34,586 bases of DNA from Bacteroidales bacterium (GTDB lineage Bacteria > Bacteroidota > Bacteroidia > Bacteroidales > Muribaculaceae): NCBI GenBank assembly GCA_021205635.1, contig JAJPXC010000166.1:1-34586 (forward strand), read 5' to 3'. A program made the position numbers and the translations under genes. The notes under the pieces are model-generated. The model ran no database searches, was not told where the DNA came from, and saw nothing but the letters and a program-made list of their open reading frames with translations. Each line of letters starts with the position of its first letter. Positions within the stretch are counted from its first letter, which is position 1. Below are positions 1-6,830 of the stretch, piece after piece.

Positions 1-60
1 CATTATTTACCTTAACCAGCCCCACCCACTGGTCGAAAATCGGGGAGTATTACAGGAGAA

Positions 61-1461
61 TTGGTATCTGATCAACTGTCATTTAGTTATACAGTTAAGG
101 GAATTGAAAATTTCACAGCAAGATTTGTGCGTGACAAGAATATAAAATATGATAGCAATAACAAGTTGTATGGATACTACCGCTTGGAAACACCTTTCTT
201 CCTTGGTTATCGATATTTCCTATGTATGGCAGGAAGTTATGTATTAGATCTTCCAACTTCAGTATGGGATGTAATTTCGGGAGATGGTAGTCGCTATTTA
301 TATGGTGCATTGGAATTTAACCAAGATAACAATTGGGGCAATAGTGATAAAAAGAACGCATATGCCAAAACGGAGGCTGTCTTTGCTGATCCCGGTTGCG
401 TGTTTTATTTAACAGGAACAGTAGATCCATCCAACCTCTATTCAACTGCCAGTCGCACAACAGTTGTCTCTGATATTATTGCTTCTGCACAAGGGGCCAC
501 ATCTAACGAAATTATTGATGGAAAAGCCTTGAATGTGAAAACTGCTGCTACACCTGGATATTATATATTAACTCATACCGTGACAGGTACGTTTTATTCA
601 CAAGATATTTCCCTTCAACTAACATATCAAAGAAGGCTGTGGTTAACTTCGGATAAACCTGATAACGCATCTTATGCTTCTGCTGGTGACTTTGACGTGC
701 AGCCTGTTGATTTGGAGCACATCGATCAGCATTATTTTGGTGCTTATCCTGATGAGTCGATGTATTACGATGGTGGTTACTGGACTACTATGTACACCGC
801 ATTCCCCTATGAATGCTATGAGGAGGATGGTGTAGAGGCCTATGTGGTTTCTTCTACTCAAGAAGTAGGTGGTGTAAATTACATTATTGTCAAGAAACTT
901 GAGGATGGTATCGTGCCTGCTGCTACTCCGGTATTGCTGAAGTGTAAGACGACGCATGTTGCTACCAACCGCTTGATCCCCTTGGAGCCTACCGACAGCC
1001 GCTTGGCTTCAATCCAGATTGATAATAATCTCCTCAAGGGCGAATATGGCTTGTATTCTGGCTACACTGGTAGCGGTGATTCGGGAGCGTATGGCACGGG
1101 TCGTGCCACGTATGATGGGGAAACGATGCGAGTGTTTGGCGCTAACGCTAGCGGACAACTTGGGTTCTTCAAGTTGTCGGCAAACAGCGATGGCTCGGCT
1201 AAGGAGTTGACACCTAACCGCGCGTACTTGGATTTGACGCAGTTGACGGCGTCGTCGAGCACGGGCGTGGCCGCGGCTTCGTATCGTCTGGCGTTCGACG
1301 ACCTCACCGGCATCGACGTGGTGGCTGTTGACGCTGTCGACAACGCCGCCGACGCCGAGAAGGAGTACTACAACCTCCAGGGACAGCGCGTCATCTCCCC
1401 CGTCCCCGGCCAGATCTACATCCTCCGCCAAGGAACGAAGGCAAGCAAAATCTTATACTAA
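61..1461 (+). CDS. Surface/secreted protein of Bacteroidales type, probably 5'-truncated or frameshifted
   Basis: I do not recognise a function. The 466-residue frame has no signal peptide and no ATG until residue 56 (position 226). Its only early start is a TTG at 61, with an AGGAG just 2 nt away, which is too close for a normal ribosome site. An in-frame TAA lies at 13-15, so the coding sequence probably began upstream and was cut or frameshifted. The last 40 residues (YYNLQGQRV, then GQIYIL, then ASKILY) match the short C-terminal module seen on many large exported Bacteroidales proteins, and the middle part resembles the beta-rich stretches that precede it (VPAATPVLLK, LTPNRAYLDL). The first 900 bases are AT-rich with A/T third positions, while the last 300 are GC-rich like the rest of the window. 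The end is followed by a terminator. Export is inferred from the C-terminal module only. Confidence 0.55.
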   Translation: MVSDQLSFSYTVKGIENFTARFVRDKNIKYDSNNKLYGYYRLETPFFLGYRYFLCMAGSYVLDLPTSVWDVISGDGSRYLYGALEFNQDNNWGNSDKKNAYAKTEAVFADPGCVFYLTGTVDPSNLYSTASRTTVVSDIIASAQGATSNEIIDGKALNVKTAATPGYYILTHTVTGTFYSQDISLQLTYQRRLWLTSDKPDNASYASAGDFDVQPVDLEHIDQHYFGAYPDESMYYDGGYWTTMYTAFPYECYEEDGVEAYVVSSTQEVGGVNYIIVKKLEDGIVPAATPVLLKCKTTHVATNRLIPLEPTDSRLASIQIDNNLLKGEYGLYSGYTGSGDSGAYGTGRATYDGETMRVFGANASGQLGFFKLSANSDGSAKELTPNRAYLDLTQLTASSSTGVAAASYRLAFDDLTGIDVVAVDAVDNAADAEKEYYNLQGQRVISPVPGQIYILRQGTKASKILY

Positions 1462-1518
1462 GGTGCTCGGCCCCCAACCCCCCGAAGCGGGGGCTTGCTG
1501 AGTTAATGTAACCTTTTT

Positions 1519-1553
1519 AGCCTCGCCGGGTGAATGCCTGGCGAGGCTTTTCC
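1519..1553 (+). terminator. Rho-independent terminator after the surface-protein gene
   Basis: A 12-bp stem (AGCCTCGCCGGG pairing with CCTGGCGAGGCT, one G-U pair) with a 6-nt loop is followed by TTTT. It lies 58 nt after the stop at 1461. A C-run/G-run hairpin (CCCCC GAAG CGGGGG) around 1478-1493 may add to it. Confidence 0.75.
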
Positions 1554-1560
1554 GTGGATC

Positions 1561-1629
1561 TTTAGCCACGAATTACACGAATTTCCACTAAAATTTGGTT
1601 AGTGGAAATTCGTGGAATTCGTGGCTAAA
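1561..1629. repeat. Long inverted repeat, 31-bp arms, 7-nt loop
   Basis: The left arm at 1561-1591 and right arm at 1599-1629 are complementary at 30 of 31 positions. Each arm also contains two near-copies of CACGAATT. It fills most of the 1462-1834 gap together with the terminator before it; the remaining 1630-1834 is AT-rich leader for the next gene, in which I see no further feature. The sequence style (GCCACGAATT, TTCGTGG) resembles dispersed intergenic palindromes common in bacterial genomes; that comparison is from memory. There is no open frame and no transposase nearby. Confidence 0.8.
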
Positions 1630-1834
1630 ATTATAAAACGGAAATTGGTGACAGGATTTAACAGCGAATGGGCGAAAATGTGGGGGAAATGGGGTGTTAA
1701 GGTAACCAAAATTAACGGCGTTGTTAAAGTTGGTTATTTCAACTCCTTGTAGAATAAACCTTTAACGAGGTTGTTTGTCTTAATATCAAACAACAACAAA
1801 AAACGCAACAAAACTTTTAAAAACGAAATTAACG

Positions 1835-2344
1835 ATGAAGAAGGAATTGATGATTATGGCCGTGGCCATCGCTTCCATGGTAGGCATGAACGCTTTCGCT
1901 CAAACCACCGACTCGAAGGCTGACAAGAAGTGTGACGGCAAAGGCCAGTGCGATAAGAAAGGCCAAAAGTGCGACAAGCAGAAGGGCCAGTGCCCCAACC
2001 CCTTCGAGGGCATCTCTCTCACCAGCGACCAGCAGACCAAGCTCGACGCCCTCAAGGCCGACCGCCAGGCTAAGCGCGAGGAGATGAAGGCTAAGAAGCA
2101 GCAGAACGACTCGGTGTGCCGCGTTAACCGCAAGCAAGCCAAGCGCGACTACCTGAAGCAAGTGCAGGGCATTTTGACCCCCGACCAGTATGTGATGTTC
2201 CTCGAGAACATCGTGGTTGAGCAGCCCGCCGGCCAGCAAGGTGGTCCCCGCGGCGACCGCAACGGTGCCCCCGGTAAAGGTCCTAAGGGCCAAAAGGGCC
2301 CCCGTGGCGAGAAGGCTCCCCAACAGGTTCAAGTAGCTGAGTAA
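1835..2344 (+). CDS. Exported LTxxQ (Spy/CpxP-like) small protein with Cys/Lys-rich N-terminus
   Basis: The 169-residue product starts with a clear signal peptide (hydrophobic run to residue 20, cleavage probably after FAQ at 21-23), so it should act in the periplasm. After that comes a Lys-rich segment with four evenly spaced cysteines (C33, C39, C46, C53). Then follows a charged helical region with two LTxxQ motifs, LTSDQ at 62-66 and LTPDQ at 114-118. That pair is the mark of Spy/CpxP-type periplasmic chaperones or metal-sensing helical proteins. The tail from about residue 134 is Gly/Pro/Lys-rich, almost collagen-like (GPRG, GPKG, GPRGEK). The start at 1835 is chosen because the signal peptide begins there. 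No SD is visible and the leader is A-rich, as expected in this phylum. The gene stands alone and ends in its own terminator. The family assignment is moderate and the exact role unknown. Confidence 0.75.
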   Translation: MKKELMIMAVAIASMVGMNAFAQTTDSKADKKCDGKGQCDKKGQKCDKQKGQCPNPFEGISLTSDQQTKLDALKADRQAKREEMKAKKQQNDSVCRVNRKQAKRDYLKQVQGILTPDQYVMFLENIVVEQPAGQQGGPRGDRNGAPGKGPKGQKGPRGEKAPQQVQVAE

Positions 2345-2366
2345 GTTTAATCAAGGTAAAAAAGAT

Positions 2367-2400
2367 AGCGTGGATTGCCAATGGCGTTCCACGCTTTTTT
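2367..2400. terminator. Bidirectional terminator between convergent genes
   Basis: An 8-bp stem AGCGTGGA / TCCACGCT (2367-2374 and 2388-2395) is followed by T6 on the plus strand. On the minus strand it is followed by a T-run from the complement of AAAAAA at 2358-2363. It separates the LTxxQ gene from the phosphatase gene that runs toward it. Confidence 0.8.
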
Positions 2401-2406
2401 CATGCG

Positions 2407-2540
2407 CAGCCCTCCCTGGGAGCTCGGGCCGCCCCCGGCCCGAAGTGGTGATGGCCGCTGAGGGCAGCGGCCGCTCCCAGGGAGGGCTGACGCGTGATGG
2501 CCGCTGAGGGCAGCGGCCGCTCCCAGGGAGGGCTGACGCG
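2407..2540. repeat. GC-rich palindromic repeat block with 46-bp tandem units
   Basis: Two identical 46-bp units lie head to tail at 2449-2494 and 2495-2540, and a third starts at 2541 before diverging. Each unit carries a perfect hairpin (GGCCGCTG, loop AGGG, CAGCGGCC; first copy 2453-2472) and an arm at 2473-2489 that is the exact reverse complement of 2407-2423. A further perfect hairpin lies at 2425-2442 (CGGGCCG / CGGCCCG). The block follows the 3' end of the phosphatase gene. Open frames across it are by-products of its GC content. Confidence 0.8.
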
Positions 2541-2570
2541 TGATGGGCCGCCGAATGTCGGCCCGCCCGC

Positions 2571-3212
2571 CTAGGGGAGGAGGGTGAGGAGGTCTTCGGG
2601 GCGCGAAATGATGTGGTTGGCGAGGGATTCGCGGAGCTCCTTGACGGGGCGGAAGCCCCAGGTGACGCCAATGGAGGTGACGCAGGCGCGGCGCGCCGTC
2701 TCCATGTCGACGCCCGAGTCGCCCACGTAGAGCACGTCGCTCTTGGGCGTAGGACACTGGCTGAGGATGGCGAACACGATCGACGGGTCGGGCTTCACCG
2801 GCACCCCCTCTTTTTGTCCCTCGATTGCCGCCCAGGGCACATCAGGGAAGAAGTGCTGGATAAGGTGCGACGTGGCCTTTTGGTACTTATTGGAAGCCAC
2901 GGCGAGCTTCTGGCCGCGAGCCGTCAGCTCCTTCAGCAGCTCAGGGATACCCACGTAGGGGCGCGTGTTGTCGCAGCAATGCTCGTCGTAGTAGGCGCGG
3001 AAATGGCGCAGCAGCGCGTCGACATTTTCTTTCGAGCGTTTGTCGTCGGGCATCGCCCTTTCCATCAGCCGCCTAACGCCGTTCCCAACGTAAAATGGAT
3101 AGGAGGAGAGCTCATGCGTCGGCCACCCCATTTGCTCCAGCGCGTGATTGGTAGCAGCTCCAAGATCCTCGATAGTATTTAGTAATGTACCGTCTAAATC
3201 AAAGATTATCAT
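2571..3212 (-). CDS. gph: Phosphoglycolate phosphatase-like HAD hydrolase
   Basis: This 213-residue soluble protein of the haloacid dehalogenase superfamily probably removes phosphate from 2-phosphoglycolate, a by-product of oxidative DNA damage repair, or from a related small phosphate ester. All four HAD motifs are present: nucleophile and acid D5/D7 in DLDGT; S107-N108 of motif II in VASNK; K140 of motif III in VKPDP; and the Mg-binding acids D165 and D169 in GDSGVD. The helical cap lies between motifs I and II (roughly residues 15-85), the usual place for Gph/PGMB-type phosphatases. Length fits the family. It is the last gene of the minus-strand block. Its start codon is followed upstream within 4 nt by the GTTAATG heptamer array. 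Substrate is inferred from the family; pyrophosphatase PpaX-like or beta-phosphoglucomutase-like activity is possible. Confidence 0.85.
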   Translation of the reverse strand: MIIFDLDGTLLNTIEDLGAATNHALEQMGWPTHELSSYPFYVGNGVRRLMERAMPDDKRSKENVDALLRHFRAYYDEHCCDNTRPYVGIPELLKELTARGQKLAVASNKYQKATSHLIQHFFPDVPWAAIEGQKEGVPVKPDPSIVFAILSQCPTPKSDVLYVGDSGVDMETARRACVTSIGVTWGFRPVKELRESLANHIISRPEDLLTLLP

Positions 3213-3215
3213 TTT

Positions 3216-3264
3216 GTTAATGGTTAATGGTTAATGGTTAATGGTTAATGGTTAATGGTTAATG
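3216..3264. repeat. Heptamer array (GTTAATG) x7, left partner of an inverted pair
   Basis: Seven perfect consecutive copies of GTTAATG lie between the start of the phosphatase gene and the end of the four-helix-bundle gene. The array runs into the latter: its last codons (PLTINH) and stop are made of the repeat. It is the exact reverse complement of the unit in the array at 3630-3699. Confidence 0.95.
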
Positions 3265-3613
3265 GCTTGCGCGCGGTCTTGATAGAGGCAGTTAATAATT
3301 TCATTAGTTCCACCGCATCCTCATTTAAACTATTAAAAACGCGCTCTTCCAGATATTCACTTTTAATCAATAACTCGAGCCAATACATTGTTTCATAACA
3401 TTCTTTTTGTGAGATAGCTAATTTATGCGCAAAATCTAGTTTACTTTCAGCGTGCGTGCTTTCTGCAATATTTGCACCTATACTAGTACCAGATCTTAGT
3501 AACTGTTTGGACATAACAAACTCCTTTTGTTCTTCACAAAGCCATTTATAGCATTTTATAATACGAATTGCAAATGCTTTACTTTTTTCAAATAAAATAT
3601 TTTCTTTCATCAA
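3245..3613 (-). CDS. Four-helix-bundle protein of the 23S rRNA intervening-sequence (S23/IVP) family
   Basis: The 122-residue protein matches the small four-helix-bundle family first found encoded inside intervening sequences of some bacterial 23S rRNA genes (TIGR02436). Diagnostic parts are the N-terminal ENILFEKSKAFAIRII helix, the QLLRSGTSIGANIAES turn near residues 40-55, a helix with KLAISQKECYETMYWL, and a last helix ending ELMKLLTASIKT. The family binds nucleic acid in a few studied relatives; no reaction is known. The gene is AT-rich compared with its neighbours, which suggests transfer. Its final six residues and stop are encoded by the heptamer array at 3216-3264, and an inverse array sits just upstream of its start. 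The related Avd proteins of diversity-generating retroelements are an alternative, but no reverse transcriptase is present. Confidence 0.9.
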   Translation of the reverse strand: MMKENILFEKSKAFAIRIIKCYKWLCEEQKEFVMSKQLLRSGTSIGANIAESTHAESKLDFAHKLAISQKECYETMYWLELLIKSEYLEERVFNSLNEDAVELMKLLTASIKTARKPLTINH

Positions 3614-3629
3614 TTCTAAATAATAATTT

Positions 3630-3699
3630 CATTAACCATTAACCATTAACCATTAACCACTAACCATTAACCATTAACCATTAACCATTAACCACTAAT
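3630..3699. repeat. Heptamer array (CATTAAC) x10, right partner of an inverted pair
   Basis: Ten consecutive heptamers: eight perfect CATTAAC, one CACTAAC (3658-3664) and one CACTAAT (3693-3699). The last unit touches the stop codon of tamL (TAA complement at 3699-3701). Together with 3216-3264 it could form a stem of up to 49 bp enclosing the S23-family gene. Confidence 0.95.
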
Positions 3700-6008
3700 T
3701 AGAATGGGTAGCCTACCGCGAAGTGGATGGTGGCGTCGCGGCCCCAGCGGGGATGGATTAGTGGCCAAGGCTCCTGGCCTTTGGCGGGGTTGTGTGCTTT
3801 CATGCCAAGGTCAAGGCGGAGCAGGAAGTAGGTGAAGTCGAAGCGCAAGCCTACGCCGTAGGCGGCGGCGATCTGCTTGTAGAACTCGTCGAAGCGGAAG
3901 AAACCGCCCGGCTGAGATTCGTAATTGTGGATAGTCCAGATGTTGCCGGCGTCGAAAAACAAGCCGGCCTCCAGAACCCAAAATAGCTTCATGCGGTACT
4001 CGGCGCTCATCTCCAATTGGATGTCGCCGCATTGGTGGATGAACGCCGAAGCGGTGTTGCGGGCGTCGTAAGAGCCGGGACCGAGGGCGCGCACATTCCA
4101 GCCGCGCACTCCGTTGGCGCCACCGCCGTAGAAACGTTTCTCGAACGGCACCATCCGTGAGTTGCCGTAGGGCACGACGATGCCCGCCTCGCCATGCAGG
4201 GCGAACGACTGGCGGCGGTCGATGTTGTGAGTCCAAGTATATTCGAATTCCCCCTTGGCGTACTGCGCATACTGGATGCCGAAGATCTTGTAGGCGCCGT
4301 CCTCGCGCTTTTGGTTCAAAGCCCACGACAGGGCGTAGAGGAGGTTGCCGGCGGTGGAGACGGTGGCGCGCAGGGTGGAGATGTTGCGTTGCCATGCGTA
4401 GGTGCCGAGCGACGACGGCGCCCGACGGTTGGTGTGGTAATAGGAGTAGCCCATGCGCATGATGAAGTGGTCCTCGTAGGAGTAGCGCAGCAGAGGATTC
4501 TGGGGTGCCACCTCGTCGATGAAGTTGATGGTGGAGTGGGGGAGGAACACGTAGTTGACGTCGATGAGGTCGAATGTGTGGCGCATGGTGCTGAAGCGGT
4601 TGTTCCAGCGGTATTTCCACGCGGCGCCGGCGATGATGCGGGTGTACTCGGGACGCTCTTGGTAGTTGAACGACAGTGCAAACTCGGTGGAGGCGCGGAG
4701 CGAGCGCTTGAACTCGCGGGAGAGGAAGGGGGCCTTGAATTTGGGGAAGGTGATGCCCACCTCGGCAGCATACTCCGAGTAGCGGTTGTGGAGCAATCCG
4801 TCGACGTTGCCCGAGAGGCTTTCGTAGTTGGTGCGCAGTTTGGTGGTCAATAGTTCTGAGCCGTGGGCGAGGTTGCGGTGCTGGTAGGTGAGGCCGACGC
4901 CGAAACCGAGGTCGCCCTCCGAGTTGGTGCCCTCGACCTCGAAAGTGATGCCCTGTTTTTTGTTGCGGGAGAGGATGATGGCCACGTCGAGCAAGTCGCG
5001 GTCGCCGATGGCCCCGGCCTTGGACAGCTCGATGTTGACCGAGCGGAGGACACCCAGGCGGCCCAGAGCCTCGTAGGTGCGGTTGACGTAAACCGTGCGG
5101 TACAGCTGTCCGGGAAACAGGTAGCAATTGTCGTCGAGGGTTTTGGGGTTGAGGTAGTGGTCGGCGCCGTAGAGGATATTGACATGGCCGTAGTGCACGG
5201 TGTCGGCTCGCTCTCCCGGCTCAGTGTCAACGTAATAGGTGATTTCGCGGATGAAATATCGGCGATACATCACCGAGTCGGATGCGGCCTTGTCGACAGC
5301 GTCCTTGGGTGGATGGACGACGAGTGTAAGCTCCACGTTTTTGTCGCCGGGGAGGGTGTCGGCGATGAAGGTGATATTTTCCTTGGAGAAAGAGTAGTAG
5401 CCAGCGTTGCGGAGTGACTCGGTGATTTGACCGCGCAGGTCATCGAGGCGCGTGCGGTCGAAGGACTGGCCGGTGGGGAGGTCGTAGTGGCGCGCGTTGG
5501 CGCGCACGATCGAGTCGATGCGCCGGTCGGGGATGTCATAGATGATTTCCGAGATGCTGTGGGGCTGGCCGGCCTTGACGGTGTACACCACATCCATCTT
5601 TTTCTTCTCGGGGCGCGCGATGGTATCCCAAGTAACCTCGGCGTCCATGTAGCCCCGGTTGACCATTGCGCGTTCCAATTGCTCGGCCGACCCTACGGTC
5701 AATTCCTCGTCGTAGATCACCGGGGGCTTGCCTAGCTTGCGCATCCACTTGTTGAACCAGTTGGTGGAGTCCTTGCCTGAGAGGCTGTAGGTCATCAGCT
5801 GGAGCTTGAGGCAGCCTAGCACCTTGTGGTTGGGGGTTTGGCGCAGGTAATAATATAGGTCGGTGGGGGAAACGTCGCGCGTGTCCTCCACCTTGATTGT
5901 TACTTTGTCGAGAAGATATTCCCCCTGGGGGACGTGCTTTGTGGTGGAGCACGCCCAAAGGGCCGTGGCGACAGCCGCGATGATGATATATTTCAGGAAT
6001 CTTCTCAT
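3699..6008 (-). CDS. tamL: Omp85-family outer-membrane assembly lipoprotein TamL (BamA/TamA-like)
   Basis: The 769-residue product has a lipoprotein signal (hydrophobic run, then LWAC with the lipid-accepting C20), periplasmic POTRA-like repeats over roughly residues 25-330, and a C-terminal surface-antigen (D15/Omp85) beta-barrel. The barrel includes the loop-6 motif VRGW near residue 633 in an NGVRGW context, where VRGF/Y is usual, and ends in the aromatic F typical of outer-membrane barrels. A lipoprotein version of TamA is the Bacteroidota form, TamL, which works with TamB in inserting outer-membrane proteins or moving phospholipid. tamB itself is not in the window. The gene follows mlaF after a 51-nt hairpin spacer, placing it beside the lipid ABC transporter genes. 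A plain BamA paralogue is the main alternative, but the N-terminal lipobox argues for TamL. Confidence 0.85.
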   Translation of the reverse strand: MRRFLKYIIIAAVATALWACSTTKHVPQGEYLLDKVTIKVEDTRDVSPTDLYYYLRQTPNHKVLGCLKLQLMTYSLSGKDSTNWFNKWMRKLGKPPVIYDEELTVGSAEQLERAMVNRGYMDAEVTWDTIARPEKKKMDVVYTVKAGQPHSISEIIYDIPDRRIDSIVRANARHYDLPTGQSFDRTRLDDLRGQITESLRNAGYYSFSKENITFIADTLPGDKNVELTLVVHPPKDAVDKAASDSVMYRRYFIREITYYVDTEPGERADTVHYGHVNILYGADHYLNPKTLDDNCYLFPGQLYRTVYVNRTYEALGRLGVLRSVNIELSKAGAIGDRDLLDVAIILSRNKKQGITFEVEGTNSEGDLGFGVGLTYQHRNLAHGSELLTTKLRTNYESLSGNVDGLLHNRYSEYAAEVGITFPKFKAPFLSREFKRSLRASTEFALSFNYQERPEYTRIIAGAAWKYRWNNRFSTMRHTFDLIDVNYVFLPHSTINFIDEVAPQNPLLRYSYEDHFIMRMGYSYYHTNRRAPSSLGTYAWQRNISTLRATVSTAGNLLYALSWALNQKREDGAYKIFGIQYAQYAKGEFEYTWTHNIDRRQSFALHGEAGIVVPYGNSRMVPFEKRFYGGGANGVRGWNVRALGPGSYDARNTASAFIHQCGDIQLEMSAEYRMKLFWVLEAGLFFDAGNIWTIHNYESQPGGFFRFDEFYKQIAAAYGVGLRFDFTYFLLRLDLGMKAHNPAKGQEPWPLIHPRWGRDATIHFAVGYPF

Positions 6009-6023
6009 TTAAGGGGCTTTCCT

Positions 6024-6057
6024 CCTTTCCTCCTTTAAAGGAATAAAGGAGGAAAGG
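6024..6057. repeat. Perfect 14-bp inverted repeat between mlaF and tamL
   Basis: CCTTTCCTCCTTTA at 6024-6037 and its exact reverse complement at 6044-6057 flank a 6-nt loop. The left arm continues a CTTTCCTC direct repeat from 6017. It fills the 51-nt gap after the mlaF stop and could act as an intercistronic hairpin. A matching CCTTTCCTCCTTT tract stands at about 20621-20633. Confidence 0.85.
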
Positions 6058-6059
6058 GC

Positions 6060-6830
6060 TTATCGATGGGCTGTTTCGGTGATGTAATCTTTGACTTTTT
6101 GGAAGAGGTCGGTGGCGAAGACGAATTCGCTGAGGGCCTCGTTGGCGGTGGTGTAGATTTTGTCCTTGTCGCCCACCCACTCGCGATAACCCTTGCGGAT
6201 GAATACGATGTTCTCGCCGATACCGAGCACCGAGTTCATGTCGTGGGTGTTGATGATGGTGGTGATGTTGTACTCGTGGGTGATGTCGCTCAGCAGCTCG
6301 TCGATCACGATCGACGTCTTGGGGTCGAGACCCGAGTTTGGCTCGTCGCAGAAGAGGTATTTGGGGTTGAGGGCGATCGCGCGGGCGATTGCGACGCGTT
6401 TCTGCATACCGCCCGAAATCTCCGAGGGGTACTTGGAATCGGCGCCCTTGAGGTTGACGCGCTCGAGGCAGAACAGGGCACGGTCGCGCATCTCGGCCTG
6501 GGTCATCTTGGTGAACATGATCAGGGGGAACATCACGTTGCCGAGGACAGTCTCGGAGTCGAACAGAGCCGATCCCTGGAAGAGCATACCTATCTCCTTG
6601 CGCAACTCCTTCACCTGGTCGGTGTTCATCTTCAGCAGGTCGCGGCCGTCGTAGAGGATTTGGCCCTCCTCGGGTTTCACGAGACCCACAAGCGATTTCA
6701 TCAACACTGTCTTGCCGGAACCGCTCTGGCCGATGATCAAGTTGGTCTTGCCGGTGTAGAATGTGGCGTCTATTCCGTGGAGAATCGTCTTGCCGTCAAA
6801 GGATTTGGTTACGTTTTTTACCTCGATCAT
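6060..6830 (-). CDS. mlaF: ABC transporter ATPase, MlaF-like (intermembrane lipid transport)
   Basis: The 256-residue cytoplasmic ATPase drives the MlaFE(D) inner-membrane complex that moves phospholipid between inner and outer membranes. Visible motifs: Walker A GQSGSGKT at 34-41, Q-loop Q85 in LFQG, signature SGGMQKR at 139-145, Walker B YLFCDEP at 158-164, and switch histidine H196 in NTHD. The phrase SGLDP after Walker B and the ALFDSETVLGNV segment are typical of the MlaF/MKL group. The start overlaps the end of mlaE by 4 bp (6827-6830), so the two are translationally coupled and transcribed together. No mlaD (MCE) gene stands beside them here. Confidence in the family is high; the direction of lipid movement cannot be read from the sequence. 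Confidence 0.92.
   Translation of the reverse strand: MIEVKNVTKSFDGKTILHGIDATFYTGKTNLIIGQSGSGKTVLMKSLVGLVKPEEGQILYDGRDLLKMNTDQVKELRKEIGMLFQGSALFDSETVLGNVMFPLIMFTKMTQAEMRDRALFCLERVNLKGADSKYPSEISGGMQKRVAIARAIALNPKYLFCDEPNSGLDPKTSIVIDELLSDITHEYNITTIINTHDMNSVLGIGENIVFIRKGYREWVGDKDKIYTTANEALSEFVFATDLFQKVKDYITETAHR

Noticed and set aside
1422..1461. C-terminal module of the surface protein as a type IX secretion sorting domain
   Set aside because: It resembles such tails only loosely and no type IX secretion gene is in the window; I therefore call it only a shared C-terminal module.
2347..2757. Minus-strand open frames through the GC-rich repeat block
   Set aside because: They consist of Arg/Pro/Gly-rich translation of palindromic repeats and overlap the phosphatase gene in another frame.
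3245..3613. Four-helix-bundle gene as the Avd part of a diversity-generating retroelement
   Set aside because: No reverse transcriptase, template repeat or variable repeat is visible in the window.
3216..3699. Heptamer arrays as a CRISPR array
   Set aside because: Units are 7 bp and directly joined with no spacers, and no cas gene is present.
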